Source: Antilocapra americana
Lineage: Eukaryota; Chordata; Mammalia; Artiodactyla; Antilocapridae
Reading direction: 5' to 3'
Length of the DNA: 64,000 bases
Assembly (NCBI GenBank): GCA_007570785.1
Contig: ML664183.1
Coordinates: 12,544,416-12,608,415, forward strand
The notes under the pieces were generated by a model. That model made no database searches. It was not told the origin of the DNA and was given only the letters and a program-made list of their open reading frames with translations. Shown in pieces: positions 21,068 through 32,500 of the stretch. Positions within the stretch are counted from its first letter, which is position 1; each line of letters starts with the position of its first letter. A program made the translations under genes and the position numbers.

Positions 21068-22556
21068 ACACTCACCTAGAGCCAGACATCCTGGAACATG
21101 AAGTCAAGTGGGCTATAGGAAGCATCACGATGAACAAAGCTAGTGGAGGTGATGGAATTCCAGCTGAGTTATTTCAAATCCTAAAAAACGATACTGTTAA
21201 AGTGCTGCCCTCAATATGTCAGCAAATTTGGAAAACTCAGCAGTGGCTGCAGGATTGGAAAAGGGCAGTTTTCATTCCAATCCCAAAGAAGGGCAATGCC
21301 AAAGAAAGTTCAAACTACCATGCAATTGTGCTCCTTTCACAGGGTAGCAAGGTAATGCTCAAAATCCTTCAAGCGAGGCTTCAGCAGTACATCAACCAAG
21401 AAATCTGGATTTAGAATAGGCAGTGAAACCAGAGATCAAATTGCCAACATCTTCTGGATCATAGAAAAAAACAAGGGAATTCAAGAAAAACATCTACTCT
21501 GCTTCATTGCATGGATAACAACAAACTGGAAAATTCTTAAAGAGATGGGAATACCAGATCACCTTATCTCCCTAAGAAATTTCTATGCAGGTCAAGAAGC
21601 AACAGTTAGAGCTGGACATGGAACAATGAACTGTTTCAAAATTGGGAAAGGACTACGCCAAGGCTGTATATTGTCACCCTGTTTGTTTAACTTATATGCA
21701 GAGTATATCATATGAAATGCTGAGCTGGATGAGTCACAAGCTGGAATCAATACTGCTGGGAGAAATATCAACAACCTCAGATATGCACATGATACCACTC
21801 TAATGGCAGAAAGCAAAGAGGAACTAAAGAGTCTTTTGATGAAGGTGAAAGAGGAGAGTGAAAAAGCTTAAATGTTTAAAACTCAACATTCAAAAAACTA
21901 AGATCATGGCATCCGGTCCCATCACTTCATGGAAAATAGATGGGGAAAAATGGAAACGTGACAGACTTTATTTTCTTGGGCTCCAAAGTTACTGCAGGCA
22001 GTGAATGTGGGCATGAAATTAAAAGATGCTTGCTCCTTGGAAGAAAAGCTATGACAAAACCTAGAAAGTGTATTATAAGCAGAAACATCATTTTGCCAAC
22101 AAAGGTCCATATAGTCAAAGCTATGGTCTTTCCAGTAATAATGTACAGATGTGAGAGTTGGACCATAAAGAAGGCTGAGTGCTAAAGAATTGATACTTTT
22201 GAGCTGTGGTGCTGGAGAAGACTCTTGAGAGTCCCTTGGATAACAAGAAGATCAAACCAGTCAATCATCCTAAAGGAAATCAAGCCTGAATATTCATTGG
22301 AAGAACTGATGCTGAAGCTGAAGCTCCAATACTTTGGCTACCTGATACTACTCATTGGAAAAACCCTGATGCTGGGAAAGATTGAGGGCAGGAGGAGAAG
22401 GAGGCAATAGAGGATGAGATGGTTGGATGGCATCACCGACTGAATGGACATGTGTTTGGGCAAACTCTGGGAGATGGTGAAGCACAGGGAAGCCTAGTGT
22501 GCTGCAGTCCATGGGGTCACAAAGAGTCGGACATGACTTAGTGACTGAACAACAAC
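21068..22556 (+). pseudogene. BovB (RTE) LINE, RT domain to 3' end, broken
   Basis: About 1.5 kb of BovB. It starts in the linker just before the reverse transcriptase (ctagagccagacatcctgga) and runs to the 3' tail ending gtgactgaacaacaac. The RT domain is visible (aacaaagctagtggaggtga at 21133, aggctgtatattgtcaccct at 21662), but stops and indels break the frame. The active-site box reads Tyr-Ala-His-Asp at 21782-21793 where a working enzyme needs Tyr-Ala-Asp-Asp. The endonuclease domain is absent (5' truncation). BovB is the ruminant RTE element known for horizontal transfer with squamates. Confidence 0.95.
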
Positions 22557-22779
22557 TGTCTACCCCCAGAGCTCATAACCACTATATGATACTGTCTCCT
22601 GGCTCACTGAAGCTTCACAACCCAGGACCGTCCCATTTATCTGAATCTTGGAACCTTCCATTCTGTGGGCAACCCCAGGGTTGATCACCTATTTGGTCTA
22701 CCCTAGGCTCCTAGAATTTATTTTTAGGGGTAAAGAAATGAATCAAGATTAGAAAAAAAGATAATTCCCCGCATCAGAG

Positions 22780-22893
22780 CAGTCCAGTGGTTAGGACTCC
22801 AAGCTTCCACTGCTGAAGATCCAGGTCCAATCCCTGGTCAGGGAACTAAGATTCTGTGAGCCACATGGCACAGTCCAAAAAAAAAAAAGAAAA
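22780..22893 (+). mobile_element. CHR-type SINE (short form)
   Basis: Text: gcagtccagtggttaggact, tccaatccctggtcagggaa, ccacatggcacagtcc, then an A12 tail. Confidence 0.9.
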
Positions 22894-23039
22894 ATTAGAA
22901 ATAGAACCCCAAATCCCAGGAAAGAATCTCAAAAGAAAAAAGACTAGATTAAATGCAATTTTACTGTTTCCTTTTCCACTTTGACATTCCCTAATGATCA
23001 CTAAAGAAAGACTTCACTGCAAAAAAAGAGGAAAGCTGC

Positions 23040-23362
23040 CATTTTCTTGTAGTTTTCCTTTACATACCCCTGGCTTCTCCTTCTCAGCCTCCTTCTTAGG
23101 TTTCTGTTTGCCAATCTATCCCTTAAATGTAGCTGCTTCCCAGGAATCTGTCATCAACTACATTTTCTTCATACACTAGACTCCAAGAGTTCATCTTCCA
23201 CTTGTATGTTGACAAGTCCTAAATCTGAAATCTTCGATTGCGCATCTCTCCTAAATTCCAAACTTCACTTCTAAAAACCTACATATCATCTCTACCAGAA
23301 TATCATGTTTCACTGGCATTTCACATTCAGCATGTCCCAAACTGAGCATACTAAACTTCTTC
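23040..23362 (-). repeat. Old mammalian interspersed repeat (same unnamed family)
   Basis: The minus strand matches the family also seen at 26.7 and 32.1 kb. On the plus strand the antisense phrases are gttgacaagtcctaaatctg, ccaaacttcacttctaaaaa and gcatgtcccaaactgagcat. The MLT1 LTR joins it at the right. Confidence 0.5.
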
Positions 23363-23728
23363 TCTATCTTAGCCTGTTTGAGCTGCTATGACAAAATACC
23401 ATAGATTATGTGGCTTATACAACAAACATTTCTCGCAGTTTTAACGTCTGAGAAGTCCAAGATCAAAGCTAGCCTATCTTTGGGGTCTGGTAAGAGCTCA
23501 TTTCCTGGTGCACTATGGCTATCTTCTCTGTCTTCTCACAGTGTCCTCATTTGGTGGAGGGGGAGAGGGAGCCCTCTGGAGTCTCTTTTGTAAGGATGCT
23601 AATCAAATCCTCACAGTCTCCACTTTCATGATCTACTCTCTTCCCCAAAACCCATCACATTGAGGATTAGGTTTCAACATAGGAATTCTGATGGAACACA
23701 AACATTTAGTCTACAGCACTCTCCTCCC
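23363..23728 (-). mobile_element. MLT1-type MaLR solo LTR (antisense)
   Basis: Antisense LTR reads clearly: gctgctatgacaaaatacca, agattatgtggcttatacaa, gagaagtccaagatcaaagc, gtctcttttgtaaggatgct, ending ggaacacaaacatttagtct. No internal genes are attached. Confidence 0.85.
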
Positions 23729-23839
23729 ACTGTAAGCCAATCTCCATACATCACACACCCATCTACTAATAACGATTATATTCTCAAAACAGATATTTTC
23801 AACCTACTCTTGCTCTCCAATCTTTGCCTGTCTCTGATC

Positions 23840-24200
23840 CATTAGCTCTGAGCCTGGTAACCTCAGTTCCTTTGTATATACTGTTTCTTCTGTCTGGAAT
23901 GACTTTCCATCTGTCTATATGGTGAAAAATTTTATAAGTATTCTCTAAGACTCAACATAAATAGCCCCCTTCTCAAAGCCATCCCAGGTCTTGGATTGTA
24001 TTTCATATGAGACATAATTTGGACCTAGGAGACATACAGATTTTATGTCCAATATAAACTATAAATTCTTTGAAGACCATCTCTGGGCCTTATTCCCCTT
24101 GGTCCTATTCATGTTTGTAGTTCTCAGAGCACTTAGTTACAGGACCTCATACCCAGAATCTTCAACATATGTTTGCTAAAATAATCAATCAATGAATAGA
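23840..24200 (+). mobile_element. L2 LINE 3' end
   Basis: L2-type phrases: ttctgtctggaatgactttc, gactcaacataaatagcccc, aaactataaattctttgaag, ending catatgtttgctaaaataat. Highly diverged. Confidence 0.68.
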
Positions 24201-24837
24201 GTAAAAAGGAATCATTGTGTTTTAAAGTGGTGAGTTATTTCCTCCTACACTCAATTCTTTGTCTTCAAAATTTCCCATTACCTACTATCACTTTTCTGAA
24301 TTGGTCACCACTCAGAAATTTTAATGTTGTAAACAGTCTACCTTGCAAAATATTTTGGAGTATATTTGGTTTATACGGCCTGACGCTATCTGGCCCCTTA
24401 CAAGGACATCTATTGTAGAGTAAAAACCGAGCAAATGACTAATGTGAATTCCTTCACTTCAAACACACTATGATAAAAAGAAAAGTTTCCATTTATACCA
24501 GGTTTTGCAGGGTTGTGGTTCAGTAGGTGATCTGTATGCTTCCTTTTTACTTCCAAACACATGTGTTCCTTTGTTTCTCAGGAAGTAATCATCGTGTAGC
24601 CATGGAAATCAACCACTGCAGAGGAAATGTTGCAGGGGAATAATGAAGCCAACTAACTCAACTCCACAAAAGCTGGTCACATCCTAAAATAATTAAAGTA
24701 CAGCCATCCAAATGCTCTTAGAGGAAGTGTTAATCGGTGCTTGGTATTTTGACAATAACCTGTACAGTGTGTGAAAGCATTTCAAAAATTCTAAAGCATT
24801 TATAAAATGTAATATATTATCAAGATGAATGAACAAA

Positions 24838-25020
24838 TATTTATTGAGTGACTACTACGAACTAGGCCCTTTCATAATATTCCTTCATTTTACCATCTCA
24901 AAACAGCTCTATGGAAAAGCTATTTTGGGTACTATTTCCATCTGTAGATTAAATAATGATAATAAAATGTAGACTCTTGAGAGGTTAAACGACCTACCCA
25001 GAGACTTGTAAGGGAGCGAG
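24838..25020 (-). mobile_element. MIR SINE (antisense)
   Basis: Antisense MIR: aatatttattgagtgactac, tactatttccatctgtagat, ttgagaggttaaacgaccta. Confidence 0.72.
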
Positions 25021-25349
25021 AGCACTTGAAGAAGCATGCTCTTTTCACCAATCAGAAGTCATCTTAGAGATGACCAATCAGAATTCACCTTAGAACGAAT
25101 ACTGTCCACAGCCCATGGCCTGAATTCTAAGATGGACTCAGCACAGAACAAACCACTTCCCAACCGAATTTGCACACTTGTGAGTAGTATTCAACTGTTT
25201 CTTTCTCCGCTTAACGAGGCCTAGAGTTCAGGCCTCGGAGGCCTTGGAGGTGGATTGTGATTTGGAGGTTTAAGACCGTTCAGTAACAGGAAAGAGCAAG
25301 ACTATAAATTGTTTTCTTTTAAGGCATTTATAAGCCGACCAACATCTCA

Positions 25350-25510
25350 GAGAGCGGCAGAGGGTGATGGTTAGATAGCATCACTGACTTATAGGACATG
25401 AATTTGAGCAACCTCCAGGATTTAGTGAAGGACACAGAAGCCTGGCATGCTGCCGTCCATGGGGTCACAAAGAGCCAGATATGACTTAGCAACTGAACAC
25501 CAACAACCTG
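25350..25510 (+). mobile_element. BovB LINE 3' tip
   Basis: Last 160 bp of BovB: gagcggcagagggtgatggt, cctggcatgctgccgtccat, ggggtcacaaagagccagat, ending caactgaacaccaacaac. Strongly 5'-truncated. Confidence 0.9.
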
Positions 25511-25848
25511 CACCTCAGCAGTAACATTCCAACACAATGGACGATTAGTACTGCTTTTCTTATAGTAGATTTTGTAATGTCATAATCTTTTTAAAGATCC
25601 AAAGTTTGTGTTATACAGAAATTTGTCTTGAAATGATGTTTCAGAGGAAGGCATTGAGAATGGTAACAGTATTTCATGTATTTATTGCTAACAATATTTT
25701 AATCTTTATTTAGAATCTTTAATGGAACTTATGTTAGGGAAAATGTATGGACTCAGTCTCATAAGCTATACCTTATATTTTATGCAAGTTTATTATTAAT
25801 TTAAGCCCTATACTATATAGTATAAGTCTGTCATATTACTTAGGCTTC

Positions 25849-26062
25849 CTAGGTGGCTCAGTGGTAAAGAATCCACTTGCCAATGCAGGAGACACAGAAG
25901 ACTTGGGTTCAATCCCTGGGTCAGGAAGATTCCCTAGAGAAGGAAATGGCAACCCACTCTAGTACTCTTACCTGGAGATTTCTATGGACAGAGGAGCCTG
26001 ACGGGCTATATAGTCCATGGGATCACAAAGAATCAGACACAACTGTGTGACTTTCACTTTTC
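25849..26062 (+). mobile_element. Bov-tA SINE
   Basis: Full unit from ggcttcctaggtggctcagt, via gacttgggttcaatccctgg, to gtgtgactttcacttttc. Confidence 0.95.
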
Positions 26063-26689
26063 ATATATAGTTCAACACACAAAAAAATTCCCTCAGAAGT
26101 GCCAGAGGTACAAATTTGATTCCAAAGCTTTAGTCATGTCATTAGTGATCGTGGTAGGAATGTGTTAGTTAAAACTTGAAGAAATTTTGGTTTATCATAA
26201 GCAATCACTGTCATTTACTGAGGACCAGTTTTGTGCTTAGCACTGTGCTAGGTTCTATAAAAGATACAAAAGAAATATGTGGCTGCCATTTATGACAAGG
26301 TGAATTGGTAGAAATTATGTTGTTTCAAGTCACAGAAAAAGAGCCTATAAGTGGCCTTTGTTCTCTTGTGTAAATGAGTCCAGATAAAGACTAGGACAGT
26401 CCAGGGCTGGTGTGTGCACTTATCTGCATGAGGTTGGGAAAGACAGAACAAAAAGTATTTGCTCACAGTGCCATTTTGAAGGTAGTTACGATTCCGTTAG
26501 AAAGAATGGAAAGAATGAGAATGGAGAGAGAGGAAGTACCTACATTAGCAGCCACCAAAGGCAACCAGGCAGAGAGACAGGAGAGCCCAGGTAAAAAGAT
26601 CAAGGTCTTCAAAATGAAAGAACAGTTGGGTTTGAATCTCAGCTTTGCTACTTACTAGATACAATAGAAGCAGCAGGATCAACTAAAAG

Positions 26690-27600
26690 CTGGTTTGAAC
26701 CAGCGAAGTAGTAGGGAGATGGGAGAAGTGGTCAGATTTTTAATACATCTGAAGGTAGAACACATAGGATTTGCTAATGGATTAGAATGTGACATATTAG
26801 ATAAAAAGGGAGCCAAGGGTGATGCCAAAATTATTTTTATTTAAGCATCTAGGAGAATGGAATTGGCACTTACTGAGAAGGGGAACACTCTGGGAGGAGC
26901 AGTTTCCTGATGGTAGCAGCAGGAGATCAGATGCTCAAATATTTATTAGACATCCTAGTGGAGATGTTAAGCTGGAAGTTGGGCATATGACCTGGAGCAC
27001 AGGGAACTATAATATAGACTGGAGATATAAATTTAGAAGTAATCAATTTATGTGAGTGCTTAATTGCTTCAGTCATGTCTGACTCTTTGCAACCCTGTGG
27101 ACTGTAGCCTTCGAGGCTCCTCTGTCCTTGGGATTTCCCAGGCAAGAATACTGGAGTGGGTTGCCATGCCATCCTCCAGGTGATCTTCCAGACCCAGGGA
27201 TCAAACCTGCATCTCCTGCATTGGCAGGCCGGTTCTTTACTGCTAGCGCCACCTGTATATGCAGTATTTAAAGCCCTGAGATTAGATGAGATCATCAAGG
27301 CAACAAGTGTAGATGAAAAACAGAAGAGATCCTAGGACAGAATCCCCGGGCACTTCAACATAGAATAATCAACACTGGAGATCAAGAGATCGCCAACATT
27401 CAGCGATCTAGGAAATGGAATCAGGCAAAGAGAATGAGAAGCAGTGAAGTAAATGGGAAACCAGGAGTGTAGTCTGAAACCCTGTGATGGTGATATTTAT
27501 TTGAGAAGGGAATGATTGTTTAAGATGTTGCTCGTAGTTCAATTAAGATGAGCACTGAAAATCAACCGCTGCATTTGCTGTGGTTGCCTTGTAAGAGTAG
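26690..27600 (+). repeat. Old mammalian interspersed repeat, split by Bov-tA
   Basis: The clearest copy of the unnamed family: gggagccaagggtgatgcca, tattagacatcctagtggag, gactggagatataaatttag, then after the SINE gcagtatttaaagccctgag, attagatgagatcatcaagg, and aagatgagcactgaaaatca near 27546. The host sequence rejoins in register across the SINE at 27057-27257. A small MIR piece (gggtttgaatctcagctttg) precedes it at 26628. Confidence 0.6.
27057..27257 (-). mobile_element. Bov-tA SINE
   Basis: Antisense unit: gcttcagtcatgtctgactc, caggcaagaatactggagtg, ending tttactgctagcgccacctg. It interrupts the older repeat around it. It carries the gcgccacct core that resembles a CTCF site. Confidence 0.94.
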
Positions 27601-27629
27601 GCAGTCTCTTGCATTCATTAGTTTTTAAG

Positions 27630-27935
27630 GCTAAAAGCCACATGTGTTTGGAATCTCATTAAGACTGTTACACAAGCAGCCAGGCTGCTCTTTCTGGAGT
27701 CTCACTCTTGCCTCGGGTGTGGAATGGAACGAGCTGTCAGTACCTCTCCAGCCAGACTCTTTAAACAAGAGCAACGAAGAACCACGGACTGTGCAAAAAA
27801 TGAAAGAAAAAAAAAAGCCCCAAATCAAACTTCTCAAGAGATTCATTCTTTCCGAGTGGGATGCCAGGACCCACTTTTTCCAGCCAGTAGATGACAAATA
27901 TATTCCCAAGCATCTTCATATCATTGACTAACTTC
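27630..27935. other. Unique block with opposed open frames
   Basis: A repeat-free stretch is open on both strands (27644-27931 plus, 27631-27909 minus, 92-95 codons each). No protein family, splice context or start context is recognised. It may be constrained non-coding DNA or chance. Confidence 0.3.
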
Positions 27936-29140
27936 ACAAAAACATTGTAGAATCAAAAGAGCATTTACACAAGTGCTGCTGAAATTCTCCTTTCTCTTTC
28001 CCTGCCAGCCACTGAAAACCCAAGGTTTCTCTTAGTATCTAAATTGATGACTCCATAGTTAGGCATCTTCAACTTCCCTTATACAAGTCTCTTGTCAGGA
28101 GTTTAGAATTTTTAAACCCTATATTCACTGAACAATACAGGCCTGGAAAAGAAGAAATCATTAATCAAAAGCCTTTTCTTTTTAAAAAAGTCTCCTAGGA
28201 CTAAATATGGGACCAACTATCCAGGAGTTCTGGGTAAATGTGAGCTTACTTGATTATAACAAAACCAGCAAGTATTGTGTTTTTCTTTCTTGAAACTTTT
28301 TTAAAGTCATTGAAAAAGTTTAATCACCAAATGCTACTCCTTTTCTCCTTTTAAGTCAAGTCCTACAATACTTAACAATACTTGCCTCCCTTCACAAATC
28401 CCAGATCCTATAAAAGGTTGAACTTAGATTATAAGGTAAAGATTTGCCATCAGAGAATGGAACTAAAATCAGAATGTCCCACTTCTGTGAGTTTAAGAAA
28501 AAGCCTTTAATGGTTCTTTTTAGTGTGGAGTTTGGGGTTGAGGAGTATTTAAAGCACTAAACTGTCTCTCCAGTATTTGAGGGGATTAGGTTTAGAGTTC
28601 ATTGTGTTGACTGTCTTTTGAAAGATTAGATAGTTTAGTTAGGCTCCTACAGACCATGTAAATGTCTCAGTGTTTATTGACTGTCTGCAGTCATTATCAA
28701 AGACTCTGAACACAATCGACACCTTGTAAACAGAAATCCCATTATTTTTGTGGTCCTGATAAGATTTACTGAGGATTTAATTTTTTTATGATTGACTGGC
28801 CAGTTAAAGATATTAATACAGTACAGGAAACTATGATAAATGAGTATGAATTCAGTCAACAGATTTGCCCTTTTATTTTGTTCAGAAACTACAATCTCCT
28901 CTTATATATCATAGAAATAGTTTTCTGTATAGTACTATCTTTAAAACTACTTAGGTATATTTGAATATATTATATGTATTTCTACTAATCCTTCAGTGAT
29001 CTACAAGTGCATTTATGTTTTTAGAAAGATGACCCAAATATTCCAGCATGTAGAAGAATTCCATGGATAGTGTATTAATTTAGTTTGGGAACATTATAAA
29101 GGCTTATGTGTTGGAAGGTTTGGACCTGAGTTTTAAAACG
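27936..29140. other. Unique DNA, no gene seen
   Basis: AT-rich sequence without recognisable repeats, exons or RNA genes. Confidence 0.45.
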
Positions 29141-29149
29141 CTTTAATCA

Positions 29150-29358
29150 GACTTCCCTGGTGTTCCAGTGGTTAAGAATCTGCTTTGCAATTAGGACATG
29201 GGTTTGATTTAAGATCTCACATGCAAGGGGGCAACTAAGTCAGTCTGCCGCAACTAAACAGAAGCCTGAGTGCCACAATGAAAATCCTGCATGCCACAAC
29301 TAAGACCAAGGCAGAGAAAAAAATTTTAATAAATAAATACTTTTTAAAAAATAAAGTG
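29150..29358 (+). mobile_element. CHR-type tRNA-derived SINE
   Basis: Text: gacttccctggtgttccagt, tgccacaactaagaccaagg, with an A/T-rich tail. A near-identical 9-bp duplication (ctttaatca at 29141-29149, ttttaatca at 29359-29367) brackets it. Confidence 0.92.
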
Positions 29359-29376
29359 TTTTAATCAAACTAAAAT

Positions 29377-29739
29377 GTGAGAAGTCGGGCAATATACATG
29401 TTGCATTTGACCACAGGTAAAAATCCATGGGATCAGCATTATTTTGATCTCCGATGGGCGAGGGGAGAACGCCTGTTCAAGCTTCCCTCCCTACCCTCCA
29501 GTAAGATGTGTGCAAGATGGGAGAGGGTAAGAGAAGTAGGGTCTTCCTGGGGACCCATATGCAAGACTTCAGGAAAAGATGACTTCTACAACATTCAGCA
29601 TTTAATGAAAGCAAGGAGGCCAGCTGCAGGAGGCATTGGAAGAGGGGTAAATTTCAAGAAGAAAGCAAAAAGACAACTGGGATTAGACAGTTTTGCCTGG
29701 GAGCAGTGGAAAGTGTTCCCTACCCCCCACCACCTTTGA
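29377..29739 (+). other. Open frame of 120 codons, unidentified
   Basis: The longest frame outside repeats on this side, starting ATGAGAAGTCGGGCAATATA-like context at 29377. I recognise no domain. The frame is Lys/Arg-rich and has no acceptor or donor at its ends. It runs up to the L2 copy. Most likely a chance frame. Confidence 0.15.
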
Positions 29740-30100
29740 TTACCTCAGAATGAAACATAAATTACTTAACGCAGGACACAAAACCCTTACGATGAAACCC
29801 CAACACACCTTCACAGCCACAGCCACAGCCTTTGATCCCAGCCGTCATGCCCCAGCCTTTGCTTTCACTGCACCCTGCTTCCTCACCTCTTCACCCTGAA
29901 CACCCAAACATCAGCTCTCCTGCCCTGCCTTTGCAGACTCCCACAGACACCTCTCTCACTTGCTACGCTATGTTCATGGATTTTTCTTTATTTCTTTGTG
30001 TGTCCAGCTTCCCCACATCTGTAAGCTGCCTGGACAGGACTCACTCTTTCTTTACAACCCCAGAGTCCAGCATATATAGTATATGCTAGATACATGTGTA
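29740..30100 (+). mobile_element. L2 LINE fragment
   Basis: L2 phrases: cctcagaatgaaacataaat, tgccccagcctttgctttca, tgtaagctgcctggacagga, ctcactctttctttacaacc. More L2-like text continues weakly to about 30410 (cacagcgcctagcacctagc), with a short (TA)n at 30316-30330. Confidence 0.72.
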
Positions 30101-30803
30101 AGGAAGGAAGAAGGAAGACCTCTATCTATGCCTTTGCTTACACACCCGCCCCATTCTCTCTTCCAGTAGGAAGCTCACCCATCAGTCAAAAACCAACTGC
30201 TTTTTGAAGAGTCCCCTAACCAATGATCTCTCACTTCTTTAAACTCCCATAGCACCTAAGTGAGAATTACACAATTGACACTTAACAAACTTGTGTCCTC
30301 AGCTTAGTTGTGTTTATATATATATATATGCCATTTCCCTAAGCATAATCAAAGAGCTCTTTGCAAGTCTTTAACCGCCTTGCATTATCCACAGCGCCTA
30401 GCACCTAGCGGCACCCTGCTTAGGGTCACTTCCTACCTCTAGTTTGTTGAATGAGGAGAGAGGAAAGGTCTGAAAAGTAGCCCAGGAAGGTGATTTTGAG
30501 AGGCACAGTGAAGGAGGAGCATACACAGGACAGCCCAGGCCAAGACAGAAGTCAAGCATAAGGAGCAGCAGGCAGACTGCCCCCCAATCCTCAAGGACCT
30601 CAAAAAGGAGACAGAGAAAGTCTACCAAGTGTTTAAGAAGGAGTGGGGGAGGGTAGGTATGCATTTAAACTAATGAAAAGCCCGGGCACTACAATTAGGA
30701 ACAAATGTTCACTATGGTGCTGGAGGCAAACCAGGCAAGGAGAATGTTAGAACAATGAGAACTCACTGAGCACCAATTATATGCTAAGTGTGTACCATAC
30801 ATT

Positions 30804-31398
30804 TTTTTTTAAACATCTTTTTTTTTTGGCCATCCCTCCTCCAGGTTTGTGGGATCTTAGCTCCCTGACCAGAAATTGAACCCAGGCCATGCCATCACAG
30901 TGAAATTGCCAATAGTCAGGAAATTCCCTAAAACATTTTTATTGAGATAAAGTTCACATAGCATATAACCCACCAATTTAAGTGTATGATTTAATGGTTT
31001 TTATTGTATCCACAGAGTTGTGCAACCAACAGCAAAATCAATTTTAGAAAATATACTTAACCCCCAAAAGAAACCCTGTCCCTGTAAGTGGTCACTTCGC
31101 ATTTCCCTTATACTGTCACCCCTCACTCCCATCCCATATCCAGCCCTTGGCAACCACTAATCTACATTCTCTTTCTATAGATTTGTCTGTTCTGGACATG
31201 TCATGTATATGGACCATACTACATGTGTTGTTTTATAACTGACTTCTTTCACTTAGCCTAATGTTTTCAAGGTTTATCCATGTTGCAGAGAATATGAGAC
31301 CTTCATTGTTTTTATTGCCAAATAGTATTCCATTGGGTGGATTTATGACATTTTATTTACCCATTCATTAGTTGATGGGTAGTTCAGTTGATTCTTAA
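30804..31398 (-). mobile_element. Old L1 3' end inserted in MIR, with a CHR SINE inside
   Basis: The antisense L1 is readable from 30935: aaaacatttttattgagata, ggcaaccactaatctacatt, gttctggacatgtcatgtat, ttcacttagcctaatgtttt, aatagtattccattgggtgg. The T run at 30804 is its antisense poly-A. An antisense short CHR SINE (30820-30930, ctccctgaccagaaattgaa) sits in the tail. Confidence 0.8.
30820..30930 (-). mobile_element. CHR-type SINE in an L1 tail
   Basis: Antisense short form: ggccatccctcctccaggtt, atcttagctccctgaccaga, ending gtcaggaaattccct. It is inserted in the A-rich tail of the surrounding L1. Confidence 0.85.
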
Positions 31399-31734
31399 CA
31401 TACATTCTTTCATTTATTCTTCCCAATGCTCCTGGGAGGTAGGTATTAATGTCCTCATTTCACAGAGGAATAAACTGAGGCTCCGAAAGGTCAACTACTC
31501 TGCCCCTTCATGTAATAATGGCACTGAGATTGAACTGAATCTGCCTGAGTCCAAAGTGTCTATGCCTAATCACCACCTAGGGCAAACATTGTCAACAGAG
31601 GCAAGGAACCATGCCAAATTCCAAAGAATCATAGAGATCATTGATGTTCCCGACCCTTCAAGATATATATATATGTAGATATGTATCTAGCTATAAATTT
31701 TCAATGTGTTAATTGAGTGAAACAGCAGAAAGAA

Positions 31735-31965
31735 TGAGTTCTAGAGCTAGAAAACCTTGATTTTTGAATTCCCACACTAGCTTTGTGATTTGGGACAGAT
31801 TGTTTAGAAATTCTCTGAGCCTCAGTTTCCTCACCTCTAAAAATGCAGTTAATATCTACTTTGTAGGGTAGTTGTGAAGATTAGATGAGCTGACAAATAT
31901 AAAGTGCCTGACATGTAGTAGATAATCAAAATATGGTAGCTATTATTATCATTACTGTTTGCAAT
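31735..31965 (+). mobile_element. MIR SINE (nearly full length)
   Basis: Well-kept MIR: cacactagctttgtgatttg, ctctgagcctcagtttcctc, gtagggtagttgtgaagatt, aaagtgcctgacatgtagta, with a TATTATTATC tail. Confidence 0.92.
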
Positions 31966-32002
31966 GGAACCAAGAGCAAGTGAAATACACACCATACCAT
32001 AC

Positions 32003-32004
<2 letters not shown>

Positions 32005-32056
<52 letters not shown>
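32005..32056 (+). repeat. (AC)26 microsatellite
   Basis: Uninterrupted AC dinucleotide run of 52 bp. It is long enough to be polymorphic and to favour Z-DNA under supercoiling. It lies just after the MIR tail. Confidence 0.99.
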
Positions 32057-32058
<2 letters not shown>

Positions 32059-32129
32059 CCTTCATAGACAGGAATCTGAGGAGATTGGGATATTTAGTAG
32101 TGAGAAATCTAGGCAGGAGTCTGCAGTGG

Positions 32130-32500
32130 TAGGCACACAAAGATAAGGGGCAGGAGCTCAGGTGAGAGGTCAGGGCTACAGATTTGGGGGTTATCAGCAT
32201 GGCAGTGAGGGCTGAAGCTGTGACAATTATTCAGGTAGAACTAGGCAGAAAATAAAGACATGAGTCTAGTGTCTGAGCCTTGAGAGGTCCACAATTATCT
32301 CCAGGAAAAGGAATAAGTAGTAGTATAGAAATAAGTGTTTGGAGGGGTTGCATTTAATTTTGAGAGCCAAAGGAGAAAATAGATTCAAAGAAGGGATAAG
32401 AGGTAGAGGGTAGAAAGTTAAGAAGGTTACATTGTAGAACATTTGCAGTAATGAGATTAGGCAGTCAGGAGATCAATGGTGACCTTCAATGCTGAGCATC
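32130..32500 (+). repeat. Old mammalian interspersed repeat (same unnamed family)
   Basis: Phrases shared with the 26.7-kb copy: gctacagatttgggggttat, cagcatggcagtgagggctg, gagccttgagaggtccacaa. It ends near gatcaatggtgaccttcaat, the expected distal part of the same family. Confidence 0.5.

Larger units (their letters stand above)
30762..31580 (-). mobile_element. MIR SINE split by an L1 insertion
   Basis: The left piece (30762-30803, gagcaccaattatatgctaa) and right piece (31399-31580, ttcccaatgctcctgggagg, tttcacagaggaataaactg) are one antisense MIR. The 8-bp catacatt occurs at both junctions (30796-30803, 31399-31406). Confidence 0.8.

Noticed and set aside
31849..32200. Open frames translating to long Cys-Val or Thr-His runs on both strands
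   Set aside because: They are the (AC)26 microsatellite read in different frames, not proteins.
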